64,000 nt of DNA from Chimonanthus salicifolius (lineage: Eukaryota > Streptophyta > Magnoliopsida > Laurales > Calycanthaceae): NCBI GenBank assembly GCA_013350335.1, contig CM023535.1:31280991-31344990 (forward strand), read 5' to 3'. Both the position numbers and the translations under genes were made by a program. Positions within the stretch are counted from its first letter, which is position 1; each line of letters starts with the position of its first letter. The notes beneath the pieces were generated by a model, which searched no databases, had not been told where the DNA came from, and was given only the letters and a program-made list of their open reading frames with translations. Below, one piece after another: positions 1 through 10,316 of this stretch.

Positions 1-221
1 TTGGTGAGAAATAGTAATTTTAATGGATGAAAAAGGGTAGAAATTTATGGAGGAAATAATAGTTGCAAATGGATTCCCAAAGTGTATGATATAAGTTTAA
101 ATGGACCAAATGAATGATATTATTGATTTTAAATGGAATTTTTTAACAAAGAAAAATCATGGACAAATATTCATAGAACTTTGGTCTTAAATGGTTCTAA
201 GAAAGGTGGGCCATGAACCAT

Positions 222-918
222 GGGTTCGGCCATGGTACATGGCCGAACCCTATGGTAATGGTATGGGATTTTTAGACATGGAAAATAATGTGGAGGAATG
301 GGAATTTGAATAGATGGGTAAGTATGGTATATGGTAATTTTTTTTATGATGGAAAAGTATTGAAAATGGTTAAGAAAAATGGATGGATTGTATGGATGGT
401 TCAAGTATGATATGTGATGTTTGTGATTTAAATGGATGATTTAATTAGAGGTATGTTTAAAAGGGTAAATGAAACCAAGAAAAATGGGAAAAGAAACATC
501 ATGGGTTCGGCCATGGTGTATGGCCGAACCCATGACCCAAATTTTGATCAATTTTAGGCTAAGATTAAATGCATGTATCAATGCTTAGGAGTTTGATTTA
601 AAGGGCCAAAATGATTAAAGTTTTGTGATTTTAAATTGGATTATTTTGGGACAAAACTTAGTCTTTGAAAATGGTATCCATAAAGGTGAACCTTAGGGTA
701 GTGATTAGTGGATTTTATAAATGGAAAATAATGTAGAAGAATGCTAGATTTTAATGGATTTATAAAAATGATATGTGAGGGTTTAAATGGAATGAAAATG
801 GGGACTTGAATGGATAATTTAAAATTCATTGGAGATTGGATTGAAGGGAGTAATATGGACCCAAGGGAATGGAAAATAAGCATCATGGGTTCGGCCATGG
901 TGTATGGCCGAACCCATG
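222..918. repeat. Three TTCGGCCAT hairpins in LTR
   Basis: Perfect or near-perfect inverted repeats lie at 222-250, 500-534 and 884-918. The last two have arms CATGGGTTCGGCCAT and ATGGCCGAACCCATG around a 5-nt loop GGTGT. The first has loop GGTAC and an extra T on its right side, with flanks that still pair. The intervening sequence is unrelated and AT-rich, so these are dispersed units and not a tandem array. Confidence 0.85.
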
Positions 919-1745
919 ACCCATTTGGAGGTCATGATTGTGGGCCACCTTTAGGGCCAAATGTGAAAGGTTATATGGGGTTAAATGTTTTTCAAAAATG
1001 AAGTAATGGGTGGCTGAATTTGGATATGATATGGAATCATAAATAGGTTTAAGTTAGGGATGAAATCTAGACTTAAAATATACATGAAGGGGTGAAATAT
1101 TAAACATGGAAGAGAAAGTGGCAAAACGGTAAATAAGTGCCACATTGAAGAACCCTATAGGGATTAGACATAAAAATTGGATATTTTGTGAATGGTTAAG
1201 TAAAGCGATTAGTTGCTGCGTTGTAGGCCGCTAAATTGGAATATCTAAATTGGCCAAAAATCGGGTTTTAAACCACGAAAAATGACTCTAAGTTAAAGGG
1301 CTGATTTTCGATAAATTTGTAACCTAAATTAATGGCCATTATTGAGTCTAAGTAGATGGATCAATTATGAACTTAATCGTGGATAACGTAGGGACTAATT
1401 CGGTAAATGTAATAAGGTATCGGACATCGCAAACGGTACGCGATCGGCGACCGGATTATCGAACGGGAAGCGTAACGGAACGCGACACGGTATTCGGTAG
1501 GATTCCTACCTCTTTGTAAGCGATGGATATGTGATGGTGTTTTAAATTATTTTGATTTGGTTTATGATAGATTTATGATTATGATTTATCTTATGATGAG
1601 GTTTAAGTTATGAATCATATGGATTATATTTTAATATTATGCATTATATGGCTATGTATGATATGTTGAGTATATGGATTACATATATATATTACATAGC
1701 ATAATGCACTACATCTCATGCATGGCATGGGCGGAAAAAAATAAA

Positions 1746-1918
1746 CAAACCGGAGTCCATGCTCCGTCGGGGCGACCGAGAATCAGACATGGGGATAGCC
1801 TGAGGGCTATGACCGAAGTCCATGCTCCGTCGGGGCGACCGAGAATCACACATGGGGATAGTTCGATAACCGGAGTCCATGCTCCGTCGGGGCGACCGAG
1901 AAGCAAACATGGGGAACA
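1746..1918 (+). repeat. Tandem repeat in LTR, three units of 57-63 bp
   Basis: The units contain AGTCCATGCTCCGTCGGGG followed by CGACCGAGAA and recur at spacings of 63 and 57 bp. The same unit, on the opposite strand, is found in the LTRs at 7105-7345, 15245-15565, 16551-16735 and 25268-25452. Open frames crossing it are by-products of the composition. Confidence 0.85.
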
Positions 1919-3051
1919 AGATATTGTATGATCATACGGATAATGGGTGGGACACATGACATAAGCACCCATGACATAGCATTCATCACATACTTATTTT
2001 GTTGTATATTTATGTTATCGATATGTGTGTATCACTAATCCATGTGCTAGCCCTACTCGGAGTCCTACTGGGCGCGTTGACTAACGCCCTACTTCTACCC
2101 TAGCTGATGACGCAGGGGATGGCGGAAGCGGTGGACATGACAGGAGCCAAGCTTAGGGGCTTGGACAGTGCAGTCTTAGTTTAATTACGTTTACATTTTG
2201 GAGATGTAATTTTAAAGTAACGTAGCTTGTCGGGTTGTATAAGTTTACATTTCTTGCGATGTTTTGGACGTTACTTATGGACGATTATATTTTGTAATAT
2301 AAATATGAACATAGGGGCATTTTGGTAATTCAATGTTGTATCTTCCCTTCTATCTAAAAACCGGTAGGATAGACTCTATTATCATGTTCCGCAATAACTA
2401 TAATACGCGAGTTTACTTCCTACGCGTGAACCGTCCTCGTGGACTTAGCTCCGCGCAGGGTGGGGTTGGCCAGTTAAGGGCCGGGTTTTAGAAGCTCGGA
2501 CTTAACTCGCGTCGTGGCGTCCGCGCCCTCTCTCACTCTTCTATTTCAAAAAAAAAAAACTTAGACTCTGATTTTCGGAAAACGGGTGAAAAGGGGCGGG
2601 GCGTTAAAATATACATAGTCATATAATGCATAATATTAAAATATAAACCATATGCTTCATAACTTAAAATTCATCGTAAGATAAATCATAATCATAAATC
2701 CATCATAAGCCAAATCAAATAATTTCAAATACCATCACATATCCATCGCTTACAAAAATGTAGGAATCCTACCGAATACCGTGTCGCGTTCCGTTACGCT
2801 TCCTGTTCGATAATCCGATCGCCGATCGCGTACCGTTTACGACGTCCGATACCTTATTACATTTACCGAATTAGTCCATACATCATCCATGATTAAGTCC
2901 CTAACTTAGCCCATTATCCATTGGTTTTAGACTCATACATAAATCCAATTTTGGCCAAATTTAAAATTCCGATTTGCGAGCCTAAAACGCAGCAACTATC
3001 CGCTTCATTTATTCATTCATAATATATCCATTTTCATGTCCAACCCACATA

Positions 3052-4517
3052 GGGTTCGGCCATGTACCATGGTCGAACCCATGGTCCTTCAATGTGGCCA
3101 CAAATTACGGTTTTGCCACTCCTCTTCCATGGTTAAGTTACCCCTTTTATCCATGCATATTTAAGTCCATATTTGACCCATAAACTTGGACCTGTTTATA
3201 ATTTCTTTGTCATGACATAACATCATAAAATCAGCCATCTAGTTTAATTAAATTTGTAAATATTTAGTCCCATATATAATTCCATACCTAGCCCATAATA
3301 TGGCTCCCAAAGGGGTCATGGGTTCGGCCATACACCATGGCCGAACCCATGATGTCCATTTCCTAATTTCTTGGTTCATTTTACCTTCACCAAATGAATT
3401 TAAGTCATTCATTTAAAACCCCATTTTTCATCTCATATAAATCATCACCTACCATGCTTACCAATCCATTTAATATTTTCATTTCTCTCCATTGTTTTCC
3501 ATTCATAAAAGTCCCAAAATATTACCATAGGGTTCATGGTTCGCTTTTATTGGTGCCATTTTCAAAGACTCATATTTTGTCCCAAAAATAATCCATTTCA
3601 AAAATCACAAATCTTCATTCATTTTGGCCCTTTAAAACAACCTCCTAGGCATTGATACATGCATTAACCTTAGCCTAAAATTGATCAAAATTTGGGTCAT
3701 GGGTTCGGCCATACATCATGGCCGAACCCATGATGTTTCTTTCCCCATCCTTCTTGGTTTCAATTACCCATTTAAACATACCTCCAATGAAACTTAAATC
3801 ATCCATTTCAATCACCATCTTTATTCCATTTAAACATCACATATCATACTTGTAACATCCATTTAAATTTCATCATTAACTTAACTTAATTTCCATTTCG
3901 TTTAAGCACATATATAAACCATACTTAGCCCATGAATGACCTAAAACATGGGTCATGGGTTCGGCCATACACCATGGCCGAACCCATGATGTCTTTCCCT
4001 TATTTTTAATTACATTTAAATTCCACTTCTACCACCAATCATTTCCTCATTTCCATCAACAAAATACCATCTATTACCAACTTTAAGATCTTCATAAAAA
4101 TCATTAATTTTGTCCCAAAATAATCTATTTTCAAATCACTAAATCATCACCATTTTCATTCCATCTAAACCTCACATTCCATACTCAATAAGGCCATTTA
4201 CATTTATCATTTTTCTTCATTATCTTTAAACCTAATAACCTTAATAAATCACTCATTATTCACCATGGGCATGGCCGAACCCTATGGTCATCCATTCATT
4301 CCATTCTATGCCGTTCAAGGCCATGAAAGATCACCCATATTTTCATGGAATTTCCTTATTCAAAACCTCTTAAAATTTATAAACTTTTAATCATTTTAAC
4401 ATCTTAAAATCCTTATAAAACCATTGATCATTCTCCATACTTTTAAACCTTCAAACCCTAATTAAAAATCATCCAACATTGGCCATGGGGTTCGGCCATG
4501 CTACATGGCCGAACCCT
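3052..4517. repeat. Cluster of TTCGGCCAT hairpins
   Basis: Units lie at 3052-3080 (one arm mismatch), 3317-3351, 3698-3732, 3954-3988 and 4485-4517, with a decayed unit near 4264-4290. The typical form is CATGGGTTCGGCCAT, loop ACACC, ATGGCCGAACCCATG. All lie on the 3' side of the donor-like site of this LTR. Confidence 0.85.
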
Positions 4518-4728
4518 AAGGTCCATTCACTCCATTAAAGCTTCCATCTTTTCCATACTTAATCCATTCATTTCATTTTTTCCTTAGACCATCTCTTCCA
4601 TTTCTTTGCCTTCCATTTGATGGATTTTAGATCCATTCCATAGCCTAAAATAATTTGGCCACCATCATATGGCAAGGATGGATTTCAAAATTAAAAACCC
4701 TAAATAATAAATTTCTCGTTTAGAACAT

Positions 4729-4755
4729 ACTTACTATCCGACGACTCCTCCGGTC
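4729..4755 (-). other. Conserved leader end with splice-donor-like GTAAGT
   Basis: On the minus strand the sequence reads CGGAGGAGTCGTCGGATA then GTAAGTATG. The same junction recurs in eight other LTR copies in this window: GT at 8907/8906, 10785/10784, 18433/18432, 27152/27151, 36778/36777 and 54596/54595 on the minus strand, and 60569/60570 and 63512/63513 on the plus strand. A matching acceptor was not identified, so splicing is inferred only. Confidence 0.45.
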
Positions 4756-5379
4756 TTTGTTGCTCCCGTCAACTTCCTTGGCCTCTTTTCTCCTTCTTCT
4801 TGATCTTTAATCGGCTAGATGTGCTTGATCAATGGTGGGACATGTTTGGATCGGCTAAGATAGGGTTAGGTTGAGAGAGGGGAAGAGGGGAAGATGATGA
4901 AGATAGTAGCTCTTGATCTTCCAATGGTGAATCCAAGGTTTCACCTCTTTTCTTTTCTTTTCTTTTTTTTTCCTTCTAAGTTTTTCTTCTAAGTTCTTTC
5001 TCCTCTCTTGCAAGGTGGGTGCCGTTTTCTTTTTTCTTGGTGTATGAGGAATGCTAGAGTGAAATGGGTTGTTTGCAATGGAATGGAGGTCGTTGGAGTG
5101 GTCTTCGCGGTCTTCACTCCAACATTAATTTCTTCACCAACCAAGCATGGGTTGGCTTGACTTTGGTGGTGGTGGTTGAGACCCAACCACCATTCAAGCC
5201 CATGGTTTTAATTTGTGTTTTCTTGAGGTGGTTTGTGTTTGTTGGAGTGGTTTTGACCATGTAACCATTTGACCATTTTAATCTTAGGTTGATTAACTTA
5301 GATCACCTTGATCCCTTGATTAATTTAATTAATCACTTTCTATTTAATTTAATCCCATTAATTTCCCTCCATGATCCAC

Positions 5380-5456
5380 CCATGGTTGACCAAGTCAACC
5401 ATGGTGGTCGGCCCCACTACTCTTGGGTCCACACGCCACCTCAATGGGTGAGGTGG
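5380..5456. promoter_or_regulatory. U3 double-palindrome module (inverted W-box cores)
   Basis: The first palindrome (5380-5404) has arms CCATGGTTGAC and GTCAACCATGG around 3 nt, giving TTGACC and its inverse, the core recognised by WRKY factors. The second (5436-5456) is CCACCTCA, 5 nt, TGAGGTGG. It lies about 430 bp from the LTR start. Nearby sequence is rich in TTGACC and TGGGCC motifs. Confidence 0.6.
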
Positions 5457-5835
5457 AAGTGGGCCCCATTGGCCATGTTGCCTTGGTCCATTTATCACCT
5501 AACTTAGGTGATTTAAATTTTATTAATTGTATCCCTTTTATTGGATCATCATTGGGCCCATGGCCCAATTTGATTCTTGTCTTACCCATTTATCTTAGGC
5601 TTAGTTACCTTGGCCCATTGGGTCCCACATGGCTCTTTGGCCCAAATTGACCATCTTTGACCCAATTAGTCCCCATTGACCCATTTAATGGATTTCATCC
5701 AACCCATGGCCCAATTGGGCCATCCTTGGGCCATTGTCCCAAAATTTGGTCCATTTGGCATTTTATTACATCAAACTTCAATTTAAAATGAATAAATGCC
5801 AATATATATATTTATCAAAAATTCAGGTTATTACA

Positions 5836-5878
5836 CTTCTACCCGTGGGTTTTTGCGAGTTCTTCTTTTTGGCGGCAT
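5836..5878 (-). pseudogene. First 14 codons of gag, joined to an LTR
   Basis: The minus strand gives ATG followed by codons for a basic start, MPPKRRTRKNPRVE, matching the gag start of element A (24107). The frame runs straight into the LTR terminus TGTAATAACC and stops. In a normal element the PPT, not gag, lies next to this LTR. The join falls exactly at the first base of the LTR. Confidence 0.75.
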
Positions 5879-6412
5879 TTCCTAAGTCATTGAAAACATT
5901 TATCGACTTAGTTCCTTCATAATGTTGGTGCGTTCACATTTTGGGGAAAGAATTTTCCTATGGATCAAATAATTTCTTCAATTTGGGGGGAAATTATCAA
6001 ATAACTATACTTAGTTTTCGGGGATTTTCATGTATAGTAAAATGTAGCTTTGTTGGGGAAATTGCCAAATAAGCACACTTGGTTTCCGTGCAACTCCCTA
6101 ATTGTCATGCATTTCTTACCATTTGGGGAAAATTTCCTAAGTATCAATGTTTGTTTCATTTGGTGAAATCGGGGGAAATTTTCCTATGTTTGATAAATCC
6201 ATCAATGTTATAATGATTGTACTTCCCTTGCTATCATTTCCTCACGTCAAATGTGGCTCTCAGACTGAATGTTTCAGTTTGAGTCAATCGAAGTAGATTA
6301 ACCCGGCCCCCGTGCAGCGGACTCCGAAAAGTCGGTCAGTTGGGATTCTTATCCGTCAGTGAGATGTGAAACCGTCTTAATCATACTTCGAGAGATTCAT
6401 TCTTCCGATTTC
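5879..6412 (-). other. 5' leader of element B
   Basis: This untranslated stretch lies between PBS and gag and is homologous to 24114-24565 of element A and to 41817-42000 of element C. It contains runs such as TTGGGGAAA and a conserved block around 6250-6400 (CGGCCCCCGTGCA and TCGGTCAGTTGGGATTCTTA). No coding sequence is seen. Confidence 0.7.
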
Positions 6413-6424
6413 GCTCTGATACCA
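6413..6424 (-). other. Primer-binding site, initiator tRNA-Met type
   Basis: The minus strand reads TGGTATCAGAGC, the usual plant match to the 3' end of initiator tRNA-Met. It lies two bases from the LTR terminus at 6427. Confidence 0.9.
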
Positions 6425-7104
6425 ACTGTAACGCCCGCCCCATTTTCACCGAAATCAGAGTCTATTTTTTTTTTTTTTTGAAATAAAAGTGACAATGGGC
6501 GCGGACGTCACGACGTGAGTTAAGTCCAAGTTTCTAAAGCCCGACCCTTAACTGGCCAACCCCACTCGTGCGCAGAACTAAGTCCATGAGAACGGTTCAC
6601 GTGTAGATAGTAAGCTCGCAGAAACTAACTGAATGCGGAACATGATAATAGAGTCTATCCTATCGGTTTTTAGATAGAAAGGAAGATACAATATTAACTT
6701 ACCAAAATACCCCTATGTTCACATTTATGCCTCAAAACGATATTGTCCATAATGCAGTCCAAACCATAGCAAGAAATATAAATTATACAGTCCGACGAGC
6801 TAAGCTACTTTAAATTACATCTCCAAAATGAAACTTAAATAAAACTAGATATCCACTTCCCAAGCTCCTAAGCTTGGCTCCCGGCGTGTCCACCGTTTCT
6901 GCCATCTCCTGCGTCATCAGCTAGGGTAGAAGTAGGGCGTTAGTCAACGCGCCCAGTAGGATTCTAAGTAGGGCTAGCACATGGGTTAGTGATAACATGC
7001 ATACCGACAATAATATAATAAACATATGATGAATGCCATGCCATGGGAGCCTATGTCATGTGTCCCACCCATCCCCCTTGAGGGCAAAGCCTCGTCAAGA
7101 TGTC

Positions 7105-7345
7105 CCCATGTTTGCTTCTCGGTCGCCCCAACGGAGCATGGACTCCTGTTATAGCATAAGAGCTATCCCCGTTTCTGTGTCTCGATCGCCCCGACGGAGC
7201 ATGGACTCCGGTTATAGCATAAGAGCTATCCCCATGTCTGATTCTCAGTCGCCCCGATGGAGCATGGACTCCGCTTATAGCATAAGAGCTATCCCCATGT
7301 CTGATTCTCGGTCGCCCCGACGGAGCATGGACTCCGGTTTTATTA
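7105..7345. repeat. Tandem repeat, four 63-bp units
   Basis: GCATGGACTCC recurs at exact 63-bp spacing (ATGG at 7138, 7201, 7264 and 7327). Each unit contains CGGTCGCCCCGACGG, which can fold on itself. Because 63 is a multiple of three, a 127-residue open frame crosses the array by chance. Confidence 0.9.
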
Positions 7346-7938
7346 TTTTCCCGTCCATGCCATGCATGAGATGTAAGTGCATTATGCTATGTAATATATA
7401 TATATATAAACCATAGCTTAATATATATCATACATAGCCATATAATGCATAATATCAAAATATATAAACCATAGTATGAACATATAATTCATAATAAAAA
7501 ATCCATCATAAGCCAAATCACATAATCATCAAAATAATTTAAAATCACCATCACATATCCACGGCTTACAAAGAGGTAGGAATCCTACCGAATACCGCTT
7601 AGCGTCCCGTTACGTTTCCGTTCGATAATCCGGTCGCCGATCGCGTACCGTTTGCGACGTCCCGATACCTTATTACATATTTTCCGAATTAGTCCATATT
7701 TTATTTCATGATTAAATCCCTAACTGATCACACCCTTAGATCCATTAATGATCCCTAAATACATTACAAGTTTATCAAGATCAACTCTTATCTTAGCCAC
7801 ATTTCTTATTGGCTTAACCATATCCATAATTCCCATTTTGCCCATTTTAAATATTCCGATTTACGAGCCTAAAATGCAGCAACTATCCGTTTCATTTATT
7901 CATTCATAATATATCCATTTTCATGTCCAACCCACATA

Positions 7939-8708
7939 GGGTTCGGCCATGTACCACGGTCGAACCCATGGTTCTTCAATGTGGCTAATAATTACTATTT
8001 TGCCACTCTCTCTTCCATGTTTAATCATTCACCCATTCATGTATATTTTAAGTCTAAAATTCATCCATAACTTAGATCCATTAAGGATTCATTAACCGTG
8101 ACCTAACATGCAACAAAATCAGCCACCTAATTTAATAAAATTTTGAAATCGTTTAATCTCATACGGCATTCCATATTTGGCCCAAAATGTGGCCCATAAA
8201 GGGGTCATGGGTTCGGCCATCCACCATGGCCGAACCCATGATACCTAAATTCCATTTTATTGGGTTCATTTTATCCCCTTTTAATCCTATCTCTAATGAA
8301 ATTAATTCATCCATTTAAATCTCCATTTTTCATCCCATTTAAGACATCACATACCTTACTCATAATCTATTAAAATTATCATCTCTCTCCATAATTTGCC
8401 ACTCTTTTTACTTTCATCAAAATCACCAAACCTCACCATAGGGTTCGGCCATATACCATGGCCGAACCCATGGTTCATGGTTCACTTTCATGGGTGCCAT
8501 TTTAAGGCCATTATCTCACCCATGTTTGTCCATGGTTTTTCTTCACTAAAAATCCATTTTTTTTTAAATCAATAACCCTCATTCATTTTGGCCCTTTTAA
8601 AACTTCCAAAATATTAACATATTAATCCATCATTTCCATCCTTTAAACCCATTTAAAAAAATCAATTTTCAACACCATAGGGTTCGGCCATACACCATGG
8701 CTGAACCC
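7939..8708. repeat. Cluster of four TTCGGCCAT hairpins
   Basis: Units lie at 7939-7967 (right arm GGTCGAACCC, imperfect), 8205-8240, 8441-8470 and 8679-8708. Loops are TACC- or ACACC-like. They sit between the donor-like site at 8907 and the CpG-rich block. Confidence 0.85.
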
Positions 8709-9673
8709 ATGGTTCATGGTCCATTTTATCCATGTCATTTTATTTTTCCTTAAACCATCTCGTCCATCTCATCCATTTCTTATCCTACCGTTGGATGGAT
8801 CTTAGATCCATGGCCCACAACAGTTTTGGCCACATTTAGTCTAAGAAATGGATTCCATATCCTATCTTTAAAAAAAATATATAAACTCTTGTTTTAAGAA
8901 TTCTTACCACCCGACAACTCCTCCGGTCCTTCTTTCCTCTTTGCTCTCCTTAGCCTTCTTTCTCTTCTTCTCCTTGATGTACGGTCAAGATAAGCTTGAT
9001 CAAATGGTGAGGCCCTCTAAGTTTAGGATCGGCCAAGATTGAGTGGGTTTTCTTGAGAGAGGGAGAGGGGAAGGTGATGAGAAAATCACCCCAAACTTTG
9101 GTCTTGGTGGTGGTTTTCCAACACTTAGTTTCTTTCCTTTCTTTTCTTCTTCTCCCTAAATTTTCTTCTTTTCTTCTCTATGGAAGTGAGGGACGGTTTT
9201 GGTGAGTGAGGGAGAGAGTGAGATGGAATGGAAAGGCTAAGGTAAAACTCATCTCATTTCTTTGGTCTTACTTGGACCATACTCCCCCATTATGGCTCCA
9301 CCAACCAAGCATGGGCTACCTTGACTTTGGTGGTGGTGGTTGAGACAAAACCACCACTAGCCAATGGTTTTGGTGTTTGAAAATGGGTGGTTTGGGTCTT
9401 CCCCCCTTTGACTACTTGACCAACATCATTTGGGTATGGGTCACCATGTTTGGAGTGGTGGTGGTTGAGATAAAACCACCACCCTAAGTCCATGGTAATT
9501 TTGTGTTTTCTTAGGTGGTTTCAATGAGATGAAACCACCATTGACTTGTTCCCTTTGACTTAGCCATGTTGACCCTAATTGACCAATCTAATTAATTTAA
9601 TTAATTGGATCCTTTAGGTTAATTATTTCCCATCTAATTTAATTTCATTAATCTATCTCTTTAAGAAATCCAC

Positions 9674-9944
9674 CCATGGTTGACCAAGTCAACCATGGTG
9701 GACGGCCCCCACCTATACCTACCCCACTCGCCACCTCATTTGATGAGGTGGAGGTGGGCCCCACTTGGCCATGTCACTTTAATTCCATTAATTTTAACTT
9801 AGATAATTTTGCAATAATTTTAATCAATTTAATTCTCCTTAATCCACCTTAGTCCTCTCAATTTATCCATGGTTGACCAAGTTAACCATGATGGTTGGCC
9901 CCACCTTTGCCTTGGTCCATACGCCACCTCACTTGGTGAGGTGG
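9674..9944. promoter_or_regulatory. Duplicated U3 double-palindrome module
   Basis: Two copies about 193 bp apart, 9674-9751 and 9867-9944, each have the CCATGGTTGAC/GTCAACCATGG palindrome followed by a CCACCTCA/TGAGGTGG palindrome. In the left copy the second palindrome reads CACCTCATTTGATGAGGTG where the right copy has CACCTCACTTGGTGAGGTG; both arms changed together. Other LTRs have one copy. Confidence 0.65.
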
Positions 9945-10316
9945 AGGTGGGCCCCACTTGGTCATGCCATTTCATTTCATTACTAACTTAGAGGGTTTAA
10001 TTCCAATTCACCCTTTTTAAATCAATTGGGCCACCATTGGGCCCACGGCCCAGTTAAATTATTTTCTACTATTTACCTTAGAGTTTTGAATAAATTTTGA
10101 TTCATTGGGTCCCACATGGTTATCGGGCCCACTTTGACCATTATTGACCCCTTTTAAATGAGTTCTATTCAACCCATGGTCCATTGGACCATACTTGGGC
10201 CTTTGCCCCAAAATTTGATCCATTTAACATCCATAATATCAAAATTTCCAATTTTTCCATTATAAAAATAAATAAATGCCATATATATACTGATTTAAAA
10301 AATTCAGGCTATTACA

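Larger units (their letters stand above)
1..2608 (+). mobile_element. 3' part of a long plus-strand gypsy LTR (left end outside window)
   Basis: The segment ends in GGGGCGGGGCGTTAAA, one base away from the GGGCGTTACA terminus of the other LTRs here, and shares blocks with the LTR at 59467-62278. In order it holds hairpins at 222-250, 500-534 and 884-918, a CpG-rich block at 1410-1525 with the palindrome GGTAGGATTCCTACC, an AT-rich stretch, a CATGCATGGCATGG motif near 1719, tandem repeats at 1746-1918, and the conserved 3' end (from about 2050). Right of 2608 the sequence is the interior of a minus-strand LTR of the same family, so this element was inserted into that LTR. The left TSD lies outside the window. 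No coding sequence is seen. Confidence 0.85.
2609..5835 (-). mobile_element. Left (3') LTR of element B, truncated
   Basis: It begins inside the LTR at a point homologous to about 7425 of the right LTR and ends GGTTATTACA at 5835, the reverse complement of an LTR start TGTAATAACC. On the minus strand it contains the palindromic U3 module (5380-5456), a pyrimidine-rich leader (4740-5040), a donor-like GTAAGT with GT at 4734/4733 after CGGAGGAGTCGTCGGATA, hairpins at 3052-4517 and the CpG-rich block (2757-2870). About 1 kb of its 3' end is displaced beyond the window by the insertion ending at 2608. Confidence 0.85.
2609..10316 (-). mobile_element. Element B: gypsy element with almost no interior
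   Basis: On the minus strand it reads right LTR (6427-10316), PBS, leader and the first gag codons (5836-6426), then directly the left LTR (2609-5835, truncated by the insertion ending at 2608). The interior is only 591 bp and lacks PPT, pol and most of gag, so this is a LARD-like, non-autonomous derivative. The right flank begins ATTCT; the matching left TSD would lie outside the window. The two LTRs differ noticeably at their termini (for example TGTAATAACC against TGTAATAGCC), which suggests an old insertion. Confidence 0.75.
6427..10316 (-). mobile_element. Right (5') LTR of element B, complete, 3890 bp
   Basis: It starts TGTAACGCCCGCCCC and ends GGCTATTACA on the plus strand, the reverse complement of TGTAATAGCC...GGCGTTACA. 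From its minus-strand start it holds two copies of the U3 palindrome module (9867-9944 and 9674-9751), a pyrimidine/purine leader, a donor-like GTAAG (GT at 8907/8906), four hairpins at 7939-8708, a CpG-rich block (7575-7685), an RY motif CATGCATG near 7362, TATA-rich DNA (7396-7412), four tandem units (7105-7345) and the conserved 3' end. Confidence 0.9.

Noticed and set aside
222..4517. CRISPR-like array (regular palindromic repeats with unique spacers)
   Set aside because: Spacing is irregular (100-400 bp), repeats occur in LTRs of a plant genome, and no cas-like gene is present.
6413..6424. Matches to initiator tRNA-Met as tRNA gene fragments
   Set aside because: Only 12 bases match and each lies two bases from an LTR end, so these are primer-binding sites.
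7033..7416. 127-codon frame rich in RSPRRSMDSGYS repeats, resembling an SR-type protein; similar frames at 15179-15598, 16455-16803 and 25176-25485
   Set aside because: The frames are translations of LTR tandem repeats whose period is 57, 63, 64 or 69 bp. Where it is 64 the frame is not kept, and all reading frames are open by composition.
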